Assembly: GCF_937919355.1 (NCBI RefSeq)
Contig: NZ_CALFSA010000063.1
Span: 1 to 37,245 of the forward strand
Reading direction: 5' to 3'
DNA: 37,245 bases
From: an uncultured Methanofollis sp.
GTDB lineage: Archaea; Halobacteriota; Methanomicrobia; Methanomicrobiales; Methanofollaceae
Shown: one piece after another, positions 7,250 through 15,455 of the stretch
How positions within the stretch are numbered: the first letter of the stretch is position 1
Layout: each line of letters opens with the position of its first letter
Made by a program: the position numbers and the translations under genes
The notes under the pieces: generated by a model
Databases searched by the model: none
What the model saw: the letters and a program-made list of their open reading frames with translations, nothing else
What the model was told of the DNA's origin: nothing

Positions 7250-8866
7250 TCAGACCGGATAATCATCCGTGTTACTGATGAAATCCCTGAGATTTTTGAA
7301 TGTGACCTTCGTCCCTCCACTCTTGACAAAGAACCCATCACGAGCAATGACGACTCCCTCCAGGGATGCGCCCTCAAATACTACCTTCCCTTCGGGCGCA
7401 ACGAAGACACCGGTAACGCTGTTGCCTCCCATTCCTGTTATGGTGATATCCCCGCTCTGTGCAACGATGATGACATCAGTTGCAGTGGGCCTCCAGGACG
7501 TGGAGGAGTAACCGGGAGCATATATCTTCATATTACTCGTCAGGTCCCCACCTGAGACATAACCTCTTGCCGCGTACCAGTCGGCGGATTTTGTGGACGG
7601 CATACCCTGACCGGGCATATCATGTCCGGGTACTGCAATCTGATGGATGCACCTCGAGAGTATGTCCTGTCTCATGGTAGCGGGATGGGAGAACTTTCCA
7701 GTGTAATAGATACGCGCATCATCGGCGATCCAGGGCGTCCAGTCCAGTGTAAGGTCCCCATCAACGTACACATTCCCGTGTATTCTGGCGTCCTTGAGGA
7801 AGAGATTGCCGGCAACGTACACATCGCCGTAGATGCTTCTGCTGCCTTTACCCAGTGTCAGATCTCCATTGATAGAGATATTACCGGGCTCTACTGCTGA
7901 TCCCAGGCTCGCACTCCCTCCGTTCAGGATAACATCACCGTCAATGGAGATGTTTGAGACAGAGAGAGAGGCACCCTGGTTGATGTCCTCTGTATCCAGT
8001 CCTCCAGTAATAAAGACCGTCGCCCCCCTGCCATCAACGCGGTCTCCGCCGAAACTGAGGACACTGCCATAGATGAAGACATTCTCGTCGATGATGAAAT
8101 CTGGGAATGAGGTGCCGACAGTGATGTATCCTGTCTTTGTCTCGGTGTCCGAACTCCCGGTCTTCAATGCGGTGAGGGTGATGGTGTAGGTGCCTGCCTC
8201 TGTGTAGGTATGCACCGGGTTCTGTTCCGTCGAGGTTGCCCCGTCCCCGAAGTCCCAGGACCACGAGGTGGGAATACCCGTGGAGAGGTCGGTGAACCCG
8301 ACGGTCAGGGGTGCCGTGCCCAGGGTCATATTGGCGGTGAAGTCGGCGTCGATGGGCGCCGGGGTCGGTCCGGTCGTCGGCACTGTTGTGGTGGTTGTGG
8401 GCACTGTCGTCGGGGCGGTCGGTTCAGGCGTGAAGGGAGTCGTCCGGGTCGGCGCCGTACCGTTCTCGAAGAGAAGCCATGAGCCTCCCCTCCGGTCTAC
8501 GCCGTCGGCGACGATCCTGATCTCTGCCGCCGAAGAGATGCCCGGGATGACGAGAGCCTGCCCGGTCCCCCATGTCGTCCAGCGGGAAGTCTCATCACCC
8601 GAAGTGTCGACGATGATGGCGTCGGCCGTCCGGTCCACACCGTCGACGAGGAGGAGGAAGTGTCCCTTTTCGAGGGGGTCGCCGCCGTCATGGTAGAGGT
8701 AAACGTTTCCGTCCTCCTCCTCGACATGTGCGAGCATCGCAGGTGCAGAGTCGCCCGGCGGGTTCGAGAGGAGCACAACCCCTATGAGGGCTGTCGCTGC
8801 CACGAACAGGGCGATGAGGGCTACGACCCCGATCAGTTCAGATACCGCTTCTCCTCTCCTCTCCAT
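7250..8866 (-). CDS. Pilin-like surface protein with PKD domain and beta-solenoid C-terminus
   Basis: The 538-residue protein begins MERRGEAVSELIGVVALIAL, an archaeal class III (prepilin) signal with predicted cleavage after Gly5, followed by one hydrophobic helix. Then come an extracellular domain, a Thr/Pro-rich linker (about 145-175) and a PKD domain at about 176-255 with the hallmark WSWDFGDG and HTYTEAGTYTITLT. The rest has short repeats of the type ISIDGDVILNG / GDLTLGKGS / GNVYVDGDLTL, resembling a right-handed beta-solenoid or bactofilin-like polymer domain. It is likely exported and anchored or assembled at the cell surface. ATG 8866 was chosen because it gives the prepilin signal and follows the previous stop by 10 bases; the in-frame ATG at 8887 would overlap that gene. 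It is last in a three-gene operon. Confidence 0.78.
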   Translation of the reverse strand: MERRGEAVSELIGVVALIALFVAATALIGVVLLSNPPGDSAPAMLAHVEEEDGNVYLYHDGGDPLEKGHFLLLVDGVDRTADAIIVDTSGDETSRWTTWGTGQALVIPGISSAAEIRIVADGVDRRGGSWLLFENGTAPTRTTPFTPEPTAPTTVPTTTTTVPTTGPTPAPIDADFTANMTLGTAPLTVGFTDLSTGIPTSWSWDFGDGATSTEQNPVHTYTEAGTYTITLTALKTGSSDTETKTGYITVGTSFPDFIIDENVFIYGSVLSFGGDRVDGRGATVFITGGLDTEDINQGASLSVSNISIDGDVILNGGSASLGSAVEPGNISINGDLTLGKGSRSIYGDVYVAGNLFLKDARIHGNVYVDGDLTLDWTPWIADDARIYYTGKFSHPATMRQDILSRCIHQIAVPGHDMPGQGMPSTKSADWYAARGYVSGGDLTSNMKIYAPGYSSTSWRPTATDVIIVAQSGDITITGMGGNSVTGVFVAPEGKVVFEGASLEGVVIARDGFFVKSGGTKVTFKNLRDFISNTDDYPV

Positions 8867-8876
8867 CTTCACACCC

Positions 8877-9680
8877 TTATGCGGCACCGATCCATGCCTT
8901 CACGGCGTCCTGTGCTACCACAACGCCAGCAGTGTCATAGGCGACGACCCTGACCATGACCTCTCTGCCAGTCATCTTCTTGAGTTGTCCGGGGTTGGTG
9001 GCGATCCGGGCATAATATCCTCCATCAGATCCCTTTTCCGTGGTATACTCACCATCAATGGCAAGATCGCCGCCAGGAGACTCGATGAGGACCACCACTT
9101 TCCCGATCGCCCCGCCCGCCCCCGCTGCTCTGACCGTTGCGGAGTACTTCGGGAATCCCGAGAACACCACCGTACCGCCGTCAGAGGGGGCTGTGATCGC
9201 CACATTGACATCGCCGGGGTCAGGCCCAGGTCCGGGAGTGCTTCCCCCCTCGTCCACGACAGGGACAATGCCCCCCGAGGCACGGGGTTCGGCAATCACA
9301 GTCTCCCCGCCCCCGGCAAGGGCGGTGACGATGACCCGGCCATCTGGCTCTCCAGCCCGATATCTCAACGCCTCTCCCGGCGACCAGACTCCGTCGCCGT
9401 CGAGGAGAAACTCGTCTGTTCGGTCGACAGGGCCGTTGCCGACGTCCACATAGAGCCGATAGGCCCCGTCCTCCAGAATGTCGCCGCCCTCATGAAACAG
9501 AACAAAGGCACCGTCGGCCGTGGTGCCGGCAGAGAGAGAGACCGCCGGGACATTTCCGGGAAGAGGGGCAGAGAGGAGGAGGGCGGCGACGATCACCACC
9601 CCGACGACGGTTAGGGCGACAAGGAGGACGCTCCCTACCATGTCAGAAACACCGTCTTCAGCACCCGGCAGGTCCATCAC
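8877..9680 (-). CDS. Archaeal type IV pilin-like surface protein
   Basis: The 267-residue protein starts MMDLPGAEDGVSDMVGSVLL, where EDGVSDMVG followed by about 22 hydrophobic residues is the archaeal pilin N-terminus (DUF1628 type); Gly near position 10 is the probable cleavage site. The ectodomain includes a beta-rich region and a Pro/Gly linker (GGSTPGPGPDPGD) before a C-terminal Ig-like region beginning VNVAITAPSDGG. Translation may begin at GTG 9680, overlapping the previous gene by GTGA, or at the next codon ATG 9677. Middle gene of the operon; the repeated FHEGGD/YHDGGD phrase shared with the following gene suggests the two arose by duplication. Confidence 0.75.
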   Translation of the reverse strand: MMDLPGAEDGVSDMVGSVLLVALTVVGVVIVAALLLSAPLPGNVPAVSLSAGTTADGAFVLFHEGGDILEDGAYRLYVDVGNGPVDRTDEFLLDGDGVWSPGEALRYRAGEPDGRVIVTALAGGGETVIAEPRASGGIVPVVDEGGSTPGPGPDPGDVNVAITAPSDGGTVVFSGFPKYSATVRAAGAGGAIGKVVVLIESPGGDLAIDGEYTTEKGSDGGYYARIATNPGQLKKMTGREVMVRVVAYDTAGVVVAQDAVKAWIGAA

Positions 9681-10570
9681 GCAATCCTCGCCGCCGCCCC
9701 GTGGAGGGAGGCATAATACTCAGCCCTGTGGACCTGGAGGAGAACGTCTTTCCTCTCGCCGTCCTCCTGATCAGGCCCGGAGATGAAGATGGAGGCAGTA
9801 TTGCCGGAGCGTGTGAGCCGGTACCATTCCTGCGGTATCCCCTCCCGCCCGGGCGCTTCCTTCAGGGCCCGCTCCCAGGCCAGCGCTCTCCCGGAACTAC
9901 TGCTCTCGATACTGACCTGTACCCATGCCACCTGCTCTTCGGTCACGGAGGGCCCTGCCGTCTGCCGCAGGCGCGTCTCCACACGCGCAGGCCCGGTCCC
10001 ACCGACAGAACCTGACCCCCTGACAGTCGCCGGCGTGATGCTCACCGACGCAACCGTGCCATCGCGGCTTGAGACCGAGAAGAGGGGTGCGAGCCTGAGG
10101 GTCGTTCCTTCGTCCTGGGTGAGGAAGACCCCCCCCATCTCGTAGGTCCAGGTCTGGTCCACCCAGTAGTGATTCTCCGAGGTGTATTCAAGGGTGCCGA
10201 GACGGGTCTCCCATCCCTCGGGGTTGTCGCCTGTCCTGATAGTGAGGACATCCCCCGTTCCTATGCTCAGGTCCCCTGCCGATGCCGTCGGCGCAAGGAG
10301 GAGAGGCCATCCCCCGTACTGGCCGGTGCCGAGGTCGAAGGCTGTCGAGAGGGCGACGCCGGTCTGATTGTTCACCCAGAGAGAATCAAGGGCGATCTTG
10401 TAGTCAGTGAACCGGTCCTTCACCATATTCATATGTGTGATCTCGTTCTCCCGCCCCTCAGCCGGCACGGCATAGAGCTGGTAGACGGAGAGGGCAAGCA
10501 CGAGGACGCCGAGGAGGAGCACAAATCCGACGACCTCGGAGAGAGCGTCCTCGTCGGGGGGGGAATACAT
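9677..10570 (-). CDS. Pilin-like membrane-anchored surface protein, first gene of the operon
   Basis: Starting at ATG 10570 (MYSPPDEDALSEVVGFVLLL) the 297-residue protein has an acidic DEDALSEVVGF segment and a single hydrophobic helix, as in archaeal pilins and related secreted proteins; the basic residue normally before the cleavage site is missing, so processing is uncertain. The ectodomain of about 260 residues is beta-rich and I do not recognise it. The longer frame to 10657 was rejected because a TATA box centred near 10596 places the transcript start at 10570. It overlaps the next pilin gene by four bases, which sets the operon order. Confidence 0.68.
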   Translation of the reverse strand: MYSPPDEDALSEVVGFVLLLGVLVLALSVYQLYAVPAEGRENEITHMNMVKDRFTDYKIALDSLWVNNQTGVALSTAFDLGTGQYGGWPLLLAPTASAGDLSIGTGDVLTIRTGDNPEGWETRLGTLEYTSENHYWVDQTWTYEMGGVFLTQDEGTTLRLAPLFSVSSRDGTVASVSITPATVRGSGSVGGTGPARVETRLRQTAGPSVTEEQVAWVQVSIESSSSGRALAWERALKEAPGREGIPQEWYRLTRSGNTASIFISGPDQEDGERKDVLLQVHRAEYYASLHGAAARIA

Positions 10571-10590
10571 GGATCGCGTTTTTCTGGAGA

Positions 10591-10600
10591 GAGTATATAT
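10591..10600 (-). promoter_or_regulatory. TATA box of the pilin operon
   Basis: The complement reads ATATATACTC, centred 26 bases before ATG 10570, predicting a leaderless message. About 60 bases away lies the opposite-facing promoter of the radical SAM gene. Confidence 0.5.
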
Positions 10601-10655
10601 GCCTTTCAGAAGAGTGCACCTGCCTCGTGGGATAGCGTTAAGATTGCACGCGGTC

Positions 10656-10664
10656 ACATATATG
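10656..10664 (+). promoter_or_regulatory. TATA box of the radical SAM-uppS operon
   Basis: ATATAT at 10658-10663 predicts a transcript start near 10687, six bases before ATG 10693. Confidence 0.45.
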
Positions 10665-10692
10665 CTCCATCTGATCTCTGGAGACTGCTGAT

Positions 10693-11694
10693 ATGATCGA
10701 ACCTGACGAACCGACGCCGCGTCTCGCCGACGGCTGCGTCCTCTGCTATGAAGGGGCCAAGATGGTCCTTTTCGTGACCGGGCGGTGCGGCAGGAACTGC
10801 TGGTACTGCCCGCTCTCCGACACGCGCCGGAATAAGGACGTTGTCTACGCGAACGACAGACTGGTCAAGAGCCCCGACGACCTCATCGAGGAAGCCGAGA
10901 TGATGAGCGCACTTGGCACAGGCGTCACCGGAGGCGAACCATTCCTGGTCCTGGACAACGTCGTCAGGTACTGCCGCCTCCTCAAGGAGCATTTTGGATC
11001 CGGCCACCATATCCACCTCTACACCGGTATCGCCCCAAAAAGAGCGCAGCTCGAACCCCTGCGCGGGCTCGTGGACGAGATCCGCCTCCACCCCCCGCGA
11101 GACCTCTGGGCCGGGATCCTGAAAAGCCCCTATGCCACCTCCGTACAGACAGCACGGGACCTCGGGTTTTCCATCGGTATCGAGGTCCCGTCCCTCCCGG
11201 GCATGGAGGCACTCGCCGCCATCCTGCCAGACCTCGACTTCCTCAATATCAATGAACTCGAGTGGAGCGAGACGAATGCAGAAGCGATGCGCGAGCGGAA
11301 CCTTGACCTGGAAGACGGCCTTCACAATGCCGTCGGCGGCGCCGCAGCATGGGCGGCTCCCCTCCTTGGCGACGAGAAGGTCCACTTCTGCTCTTCTACT
11401 TTCAAGGACTCTGTCCAGTTGCGGGAGAGGCTGAAGAGGATCGCGGAGAACACGGCCAGGCCCTTCGACGAGGTCACTGACGACGGCACGATCGTCTATG
11501 GCGTCCTGGAAATCGAGGACGGCAGGGTCCCGCAGGCCCTCAAGGAAGATATTTATGATCTCGAAGTCTCCGATACTCACGTGGAAATGGCCTGGTGGGT
11601 ACTTGCCGAACTCAGAGACCGCCTCCCCGGCAGGAAGGAGATCGTGGAGCGCTATCCTAATGGAGGAATTATCCTGGAGGTGACCCCACTCTGA
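10693..11694 (+). CDS. Radical SAM protein, archaeal COG2108-like
   Basis: The 333-residue protein has the radical SAM cluster motif RCGRNCWYCP with Cys32, Cys36 and Cys39 binding a 4Fe-4S cluster, followed by GVTGGEPFL, the GGE motif that contacts S-adenosylmethionine. Two further cysteines (Cys15, Cys18) precede the motif and Cys-containing HFCSSTFKDS follows in the C-terminal half; these may bind an extra cluster or metal. The spacing resembles uncharacterised methanogen proteins of COG2108; substrate is unknown. The stop TGA overlaps the apparent CTG start of a cis-prenyltransferase gene (CTGA), so the two are translationally coupled. A role linked to lipid-carrier or glycan biosynthesis would be speculation. 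Confidence 0.82.
   Translation: MIEPDEPTPRLADGCVLCYEGAKMVLFVTGRCGRNCWYCPLSDTRRNKDVVYANDRLVKSPDDLIEEAEMMSALGTGVTGGEPFLVLDNVVRYCRLLKEHFGSGHHIHLYTGIAPKRAQLEPLRGLVDEIRLHPPRDLWAGILKSPYATSVQTARDLGFSIGIEVPSLPGMEALAAILPDLDFLNINELEWSETNAEAMRERNLDLEDGLHNAVGGAAAWAAPLLGDEKVHFCSSTFKDSVQLRERLKRIAENTARPFDEVTDDGTIVYGVLEIEDGRVPQALKEDIYDLEVSDTHVEMAWWVLAELRDRLPGRKEIVERYPNGGIILEVTPL
11676..11683 (+). promoter_or_regulatory. Strong ribosome binding site that decides a CTG start
   Basis: GGAGGTGA at 11676-11683 is fully complementary to the archaeal 16S rRNA tail and ends seven bases before CTG 11691. No ATG, GTG or TTG exists in this frame between the stop at 11658-11660 and the conserved start of the cis-prenyltransferase. 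Confidence 0.65.
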
Positions 11695-12455
11695 GCCTGA
11701 GAAAGAGGATAGAACCGCTGTACGAGCGCTATCTCCAGTGGCAGTGTGTCCATATCCCCAACCATATCGCGATCATCCAGGACGGAAACAGGCGGTACGC
11801 CCGTCTCCTCGGCCTGGACACCATCGAAGGCCACCGGGCGGGCGCCGGGGCGACAGAGAGGGTGCTCGAATGGGCGCGGGAGATCGGCGTGCGGACGATC
11901 ACCCTGTACTCCTTCTCAACCGAGAACTTCAACCGCGACCACAAAGAGGTGGAGTACCTCTTTAAACTCTTCAAGGAGAAGTTCACGGCCCTGAAAACCG
12001 ACGAGCGCGTCCATAAAAACCAGATCAGGGTCCAGATGATCGGCGACCGTTCAATGCTCCCGCCCGACCTCCTCCAGACCATCGAGGCCGCGGAAGAGGC
12101 GACGAGGAACTACAGCAGGTATTACCTGAACATCGCCCTCGCCTATGGCGGGAGGAACGAGATCGTCCATGCCGCCCGGAAGATCGCCGCCAGCGTGCAC
12201 GACGGGAGCATCTCCCCCGACGAGATCACACCGCAGACGGTGGAGCACAACCTCTACGACGGCGCCCACCTCTCACCCGTCGACCTCATCCTCAGGACAG
12301 GGAATGAACGCCGGACCTCGAACTTCCTCCCCTGGATGGCGAATGGTAACGAGTGCGCGGTCTATTTCTGTGCACCCTACTGGCCGGTCTTCAGGAAGAT
12401 CGACCTTTTGCGTGCGATCAGGGTGTACGACCAGCGGATGCGCAATTCCCGGTAG
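11691..12455 (+). CDS. uppS: Catalytic cis-prenyltransferase (undecaprenyl/dehydrodolichyl diphosphate synthase family), CTG start
   Basis: The enzyme adds isopentenyl units in cis configuration to make the polyprenyl carrier used for glycan assembly at the membrane. Motifs are intact: HIAIIQDGNRRYAR with the catalytic Asp, GHRAGA, TLYSFSTENF, and a C-terminal LILRTGNERRTSNFLPW with the diphosphate-binding Arg. Starting at CTG 11691 gives 254 residues, the usual family length; the first GTG in frame, 11862, would remove the catalytic DGN motif. The CTG overlaps the TGA of the radical SAM gene and follows an ideal GGAGGTGA. It ends one base from the stop of a convergent, degenerate relative. 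Confidence 0.9.
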   Translation: MSLRKRIEPLYERYLQWQCVHIPNHIAIIQDGNRRYARLLGLDTIEGHRAGAGATERVLEWAREIGVRTITLYSFSTENFNRDHKEVEYLFKLFKEKFTALKTDERVHKNQIRVQMIGDRSMLPPDLLQTIEAAEEATRNYSRYYLNIALAYGGRNEIVHAARKIAASVHDGSISPDEITPQTVEHNLYDGAHLSPVDLILRTGNERRTSNFLPWMANGNECAVYFCAPYWPVFRKIDLLRAIRVYDQRMRNSR

Positions 12456-12456
12456 G

Positions 12457-13047
12457 TCAGGCGCCGAAGCGCCTGGCCCGGGACTGGAAGTCTCTCAGGG
12501 CCCTGAGAAGATCTATTTTCCTGAACCACTTCCAGTTCACGTCGGAGAAGAAAAATTCGGAGTAGACCGACTGCCAGATAAGAAAGTCGGTGAGGTGGCT
12601 GCCGCCGGTCTTTATCACGAGATCGGGAGTGCAGTGGAAGGTGAGGTGGTGTTCGATCGTCGCCTCGTCGATCGCCTCAGGCGGGATACCCTCCGCTGCG
12701 ATCTTCCTGATACACTCGGCGATCTCTTCGCGCCCGCTCTTGCCCACGGCTATGGTCACACGCATCCCCTCTCCGGCTGTCTCGATCTGGTCCCCCACAT
12801 GGAGGCGGAGGTGGGCGATCGTCGCGACCTTCCTGAGGGGCGGGAGATAGGGCACGACTTCGTCCGGGTCGTCTGTCGAGATATGGAAGGTGGCGCCGCC
12901 AAGCCCGATCTCACGACACCACTCGCTTACCTCAAAGACCTTCTCCGGCGCCGTAACCATATCCTCTCCGGTGATCATGAAACAGATCTGATCAGGGAGT
13001 TTTTCGAGGTCTCGGCGGAGGAAACGCTCGTATAACCACCTTATCAC
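12457..13047 (-). CDS. Degenerate cis-prenyltransferase-like subunit (Nus1/NgBR-type candidate)
   Basis: The 196-residue protein keeps the C-terminal half of the family (DLVIKTGGSHLTDFLIWQ, SEFFFSDVNWKWFRKIDLLRALRDF) and the start LYERFLRR, but where active enzymes have the DGNRR motif it reads PDQICFMITGEDM, so the catalytic Asp and binding residues are missing. The RTGG Arg is replaced by Lys. Eukaryotic Nus1/NgBR and, as I recall, a Methanosarcina protein form heteromers with an active cis-prenyltransferase; this protein likely pairs with the product of the convergent uppS. GTG 13047 overlaps the polX stop as GTGA and matches the family start; a frame to 13107 would overlap polX by 64 bases. 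Confidence 0.78.
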   Translation of the reverse strand: MIRWLYERFLRRDLEKLPDQICFMITGEDMVTAPEKVFEVSEWCREIGLGGATFHISTDDPDEVVPYLPPLRKVATIAHLRLHVGDQIETAGEGMRVTIAVGKSGREEIAECIRKIAAEGIPPEAIDEATIEHHLTFHCTPDLVIKTGGSHLTDFLIWQSVYSEFFFSDVNWKWFRKIDLLRALRDFQSRARRFGA

Positions 13048-14729
13048 TGGCACCGCCCCGGGAGATCGGCACGCCGACAGGTGTTGAGTACGTCCCCCGC
13101 ACTGCACCAGCCCCGCCGGGCAAGGGCGACACCGTGGCCGATATGACTGAGTTCGGCTGAAGAATGTGCATCAGTCCCGATTGCCAGTTTCACGCCTTTC
13201 TCTTTCGCCTGCCTGATATAAATATCATCGAGATCCATGCGCACCGGCGAAGCATTGATCTCGAGGGCCGTCCCTGTCAACGCCGCTGCATCGATCACCC
13301 GTGCCATATCGATCGCCGTGGCCGGTCGTCTTCCAAGGAGACGACCGGTGGGGTGGCCGACGATATCCACCTGCTCGTGCTCCATCGCCGCGATCACCCG
13401 GCGGGTCAGGGTGTCGGCGTCCTGCCTGAAGGCCGAGTGGACCGAAGCGACGACAAGGTCGCAGTCGTCGAGGACAGTTGACGGCAGGGCAAGTCTCCCG
13501 TCGGCGAGGATGTCCACCTCGACACCTGAGAGGAGGGTGCAGGAGGCGGTGCGGTTCACCCTCCTGATCGCCTCCTGCTGTTTCTGGAGACGGGAGGCAT
13601 CGAGACCGCGGGCGATCCCGAGGCTTGCCGAGTGGTCGGTGACCAGGACATACTCGTATCCCCTCTCCTCGCCCGCGGCGGCGATCGCGTCGAGGCTCAT
13701 CGCCCCGTCGCTCCAGTCTGAGTGGACATGGAGGTCGCCCCTGATATCTGTCTCGTCGACGAGGAGGGGGAGATCACCGCGGAGGGCGCACTCGACCTCG
13801 CCGCGGTCCTCCCGGAGTTCAGGGGGCACGGGTGCCATGCCAAGGGCCGCAAAGACCTCTTCTTCCGTCCTGTAGACGGAAATTCGCCCTGTCGCCATAT
13901 CTGTCAGGCCGTACTCGTTCAGACGCATCCCCTGCGTCCGGGCGATCTCGCGGAGGCGGATATTGAAGGCCTTCGAACCGGTGAGGTAGAGGAGCATCGC
14001 ACCTTCCTCACCAGGGCGGGCGTACCTGATGTCGGCCTGCCTCCCTCTGATACGCAGGGATGTCTTCTTCTCCCCTTCCTCGACGACGCTCTCTGCAATG
14101 GCTCGAAGCGCCCTGTTCGCCGGACCAGGGAGTGCGGAGGTGACGATGTCGATGTCGCCGACTGTGGACCGGCCGCGGCGGAGACTCCCGGCGACCCGTG
14201 CTTCACCAGGGAGGACAGCGAGGATCGCGGCGGCGATCAACCCGGCTTCGGCGACTGTCATCCTTTCCGCTCCCTTCCTCGCCTCCTCGACAGCCCGGAG
14301 AATCTCCTGTTCCTTCTTCGGCCCGAAGCCTTTCAGCGCTCTCACCCGCCGGTTCCGTGCCGCCGCTTCGAGGTCGTCGATCCCCTCGACGCCGAGGACC
14401 TTCCAGAGGCGACCGACCGTCTTCGGGCCGACGCCCTGGAGGGCGAGGAGAGCGGGGAGGCCTGACGGCGTCGCCGCAAGGAGGCGGTCCCTCTCAGGAC
14501 AGGTACCTGTCGCGGCGATCGCCAGGATCTTTTCGGCAAGGGCTTTCCCTATGCCGGGGACCGCCTGCAGGTCATCCTCTCCCATCGTCGCCACAGGACG
14601 GTCGAGCATGCCGACGAGTTCAGCGGCCCGTTCATAGGCCCGGACCTTGTAGGGGTTCTCCTCGTGGATATCCAGCAGTTGCCCGATCTCTTGGAGCACG
14701 GCGGCCACCTGCCGGTTTGTCATCGCCAT
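13044..14729 (-). CDS. polX: Family X DNA polymerase with C-terminal PHP phosphoesterase domain
   Basis: The 561-residue protein has the PolX order: helix-hairpin-helix lyase region (VPGIGKALAEKI near residue 55, LQGVGPKTVGRLW near 100), palm with GSLRRGRSTVGDIDIV (two catalytic Asp) and ADIRYA (third Asp), and a PHP domain from about 330 with DLHVHSDWSDG, VASVHSAF, IVGHPTGR and GTDAHS metal ligands. All active-site residues appear present. The family fills short DNA gaps in base-excision repair, and the PHP part gives 3'-end processing. Length equals bacterial and archaeal PolX. ATG 14729 lies 26 bases after a TATA box. It overlaps the downstream cis-prenyltransferase-like gene by four bases. 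Confidence 0.93.
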   Translation of the reverse strand: MAMTNRQVAAVLQEIGQLLDIHEENPYKVRAYERAAELVGMLDRPVATMGEDDLQAVPGIGKALAEKILAIAATGTCPERDRLLAATPSGLPALLALQGVGPKTVGRLWKVLGVEGIDDLEAAARNRRVRALKGFGPKKEQEILRAVEEARKGAERMTVAEAGLIAAAILAVLPGEARVAGSLRRGRSTVGDIDIVTSALPGPANRALRAIAESVVEEGEKKTSLRIRGRQADIRYARPGEEGAMLLYLTGSKAFNIRLREIARTQGMRLNEYGLTDMATGRISVYRTEEEVFAALGMAPVPPELREDRGEVECALRGDLPLLVDETDIRGDLHVHSDWSDGAMSLDAIAAAGEERGYEYVLVTDHSASLGIARGLDASRLQKQQEAIRRVNRTASCTLLSGVEVDILADGRLALPSTVLDDCDLVVASVHSAFRQDADTLTRRVIAAMEHEQVDIVGHPTGRLLGRRPATAIDMARVIDAAALTGTALEINASPVRMDLDDIYIRQAKEKGVKLAIGTDAHSSAELSHIGHGVALARRGWCSAGDVLNTCRRADLPGRCQ

Positions 14730-14750
14730 GCATCAGGGTGGTATCCTCCC

Positions 14751-14757
14751 TATATAG
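14751..14757 (-). promoter_or_regulatory. TATA box of polX
   Basis: CTATATA on the minus strand is centred about 26 bases from ATG 14729, predicting a leaderless message. Confidence 0.5.
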
Positions 14758-14795
14758 GGGTTGGCGGGGGATGCCTTTCTGCAGGGAAGCAAATC

Positions 14796-14804
14796 CATAA
14801 AATC
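14796..14804 (+). promoter_or_regulatory. TATA box of the feoAB operon
   Basis: CATAAAATC is centred near 14800, so transcription should begin at or beside ATG 14826. The 96-base divergent region also contains G-rich sequence where an iron-dependent repressor could bind, but I see no clear dyad. Confidence 0.45.
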
Positions 14805-14825
14805 AACGCCCCCTACAATGTATGT

Positions 14826-15455
14826 ATGAGTTCTTCTGTCCGGGAAGACTGCCTTGAAGCGATCCTCGCCCTCTCCGGCAAAGATTGCCGGCCCGTGAGC
14901 GAAGCCGAGGTCGGGGGTGCGGTGGAAGCCGACACCGCCGAGGTCATGGCGGCACTCCGGACACTCGTTACCGGGGGGGACATAACCAGGGAAGGTGAGG
15001 GGTACATGCTCACCCCGCAGGGAAAGAAAACTGCGGAAAGTGTCTTCAGAAAACACCGCGTCCTCGAGTGCTTCCTCTCCGAGATGCTCGGCATGGACAC
15101 CGGAGCGGCCTCGAAGGAGGCATGCGTCCTCGAACACGGCGTCTCCGACGAGACGATCGACCGTCTCTCAACCTATATCCAGGGCCCGGGCCGCCACCGC
15201 TCGATGCGGCGGGGTTCAGGACACCGCCCGCGGCACACCCTCCTCGATTTTGCCGAGGGCGACACCGTGGAGGTGACGATGATCAGGTGTACCGGCAAGA
15301 ACCGGCGCCTCATGGACCTCGGTGTCATTCCCGGTGAGAAGATCATTCTCCAGCGCAAACTCGGGAACAACGCCGTCGTCGTGACGGTGAAAGGTGCCGA
15401 CATCGCCCTCTCTCCTGAGATTGCGTCGACGATCTTCGCGGAGAAGGCGGCATGA
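14826..15455 (+). CDS. feoA: DtxR-like winged-helix protein fused to FeoA domain
   Basis: Residues 1-75 match the DtxR/MntR DNA-binding domain (REDCLEAILALSG, then a GEGYMLTPQGKKTAE wing), and 75-125 match the metal-binding dimerisation part (KHRVLECFLSEMLGMD, EACVLEHGVSDE). The last 75 residues form a FeoA/SH3-like domain (TLLDFAEGDTVEV to LGVIPGEKIILQRKLGNNA). It may sense Fe(II) and control the operon while also acting as the FeoA partner of FeoB. An in-frame ATG at 14664 lies upstream of the promoter and inside polX, so ATG 14826, which fits the TATA spacing, was chosen. The stop overlaps the feoB start. Confidence 0.85.
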   Translation: MSSSVREDCLEAILALSGKDCRPVSEAEVGGAVEADTAEVMAALRTLVTGGDITREGEGYMLTPQGKKTAESVFRKHRVLECFLSEMLGMDTGAASKEACVLEHGVSDETIDRLSTYIQGPGRHRSMRRGSGHRPRHTLLDFAEGDTVEVTMIRCTGKNRRLMDLGVIPGEKIILQRKLGNNAVVVTVKGADIALSPEIASTIFAEKAA

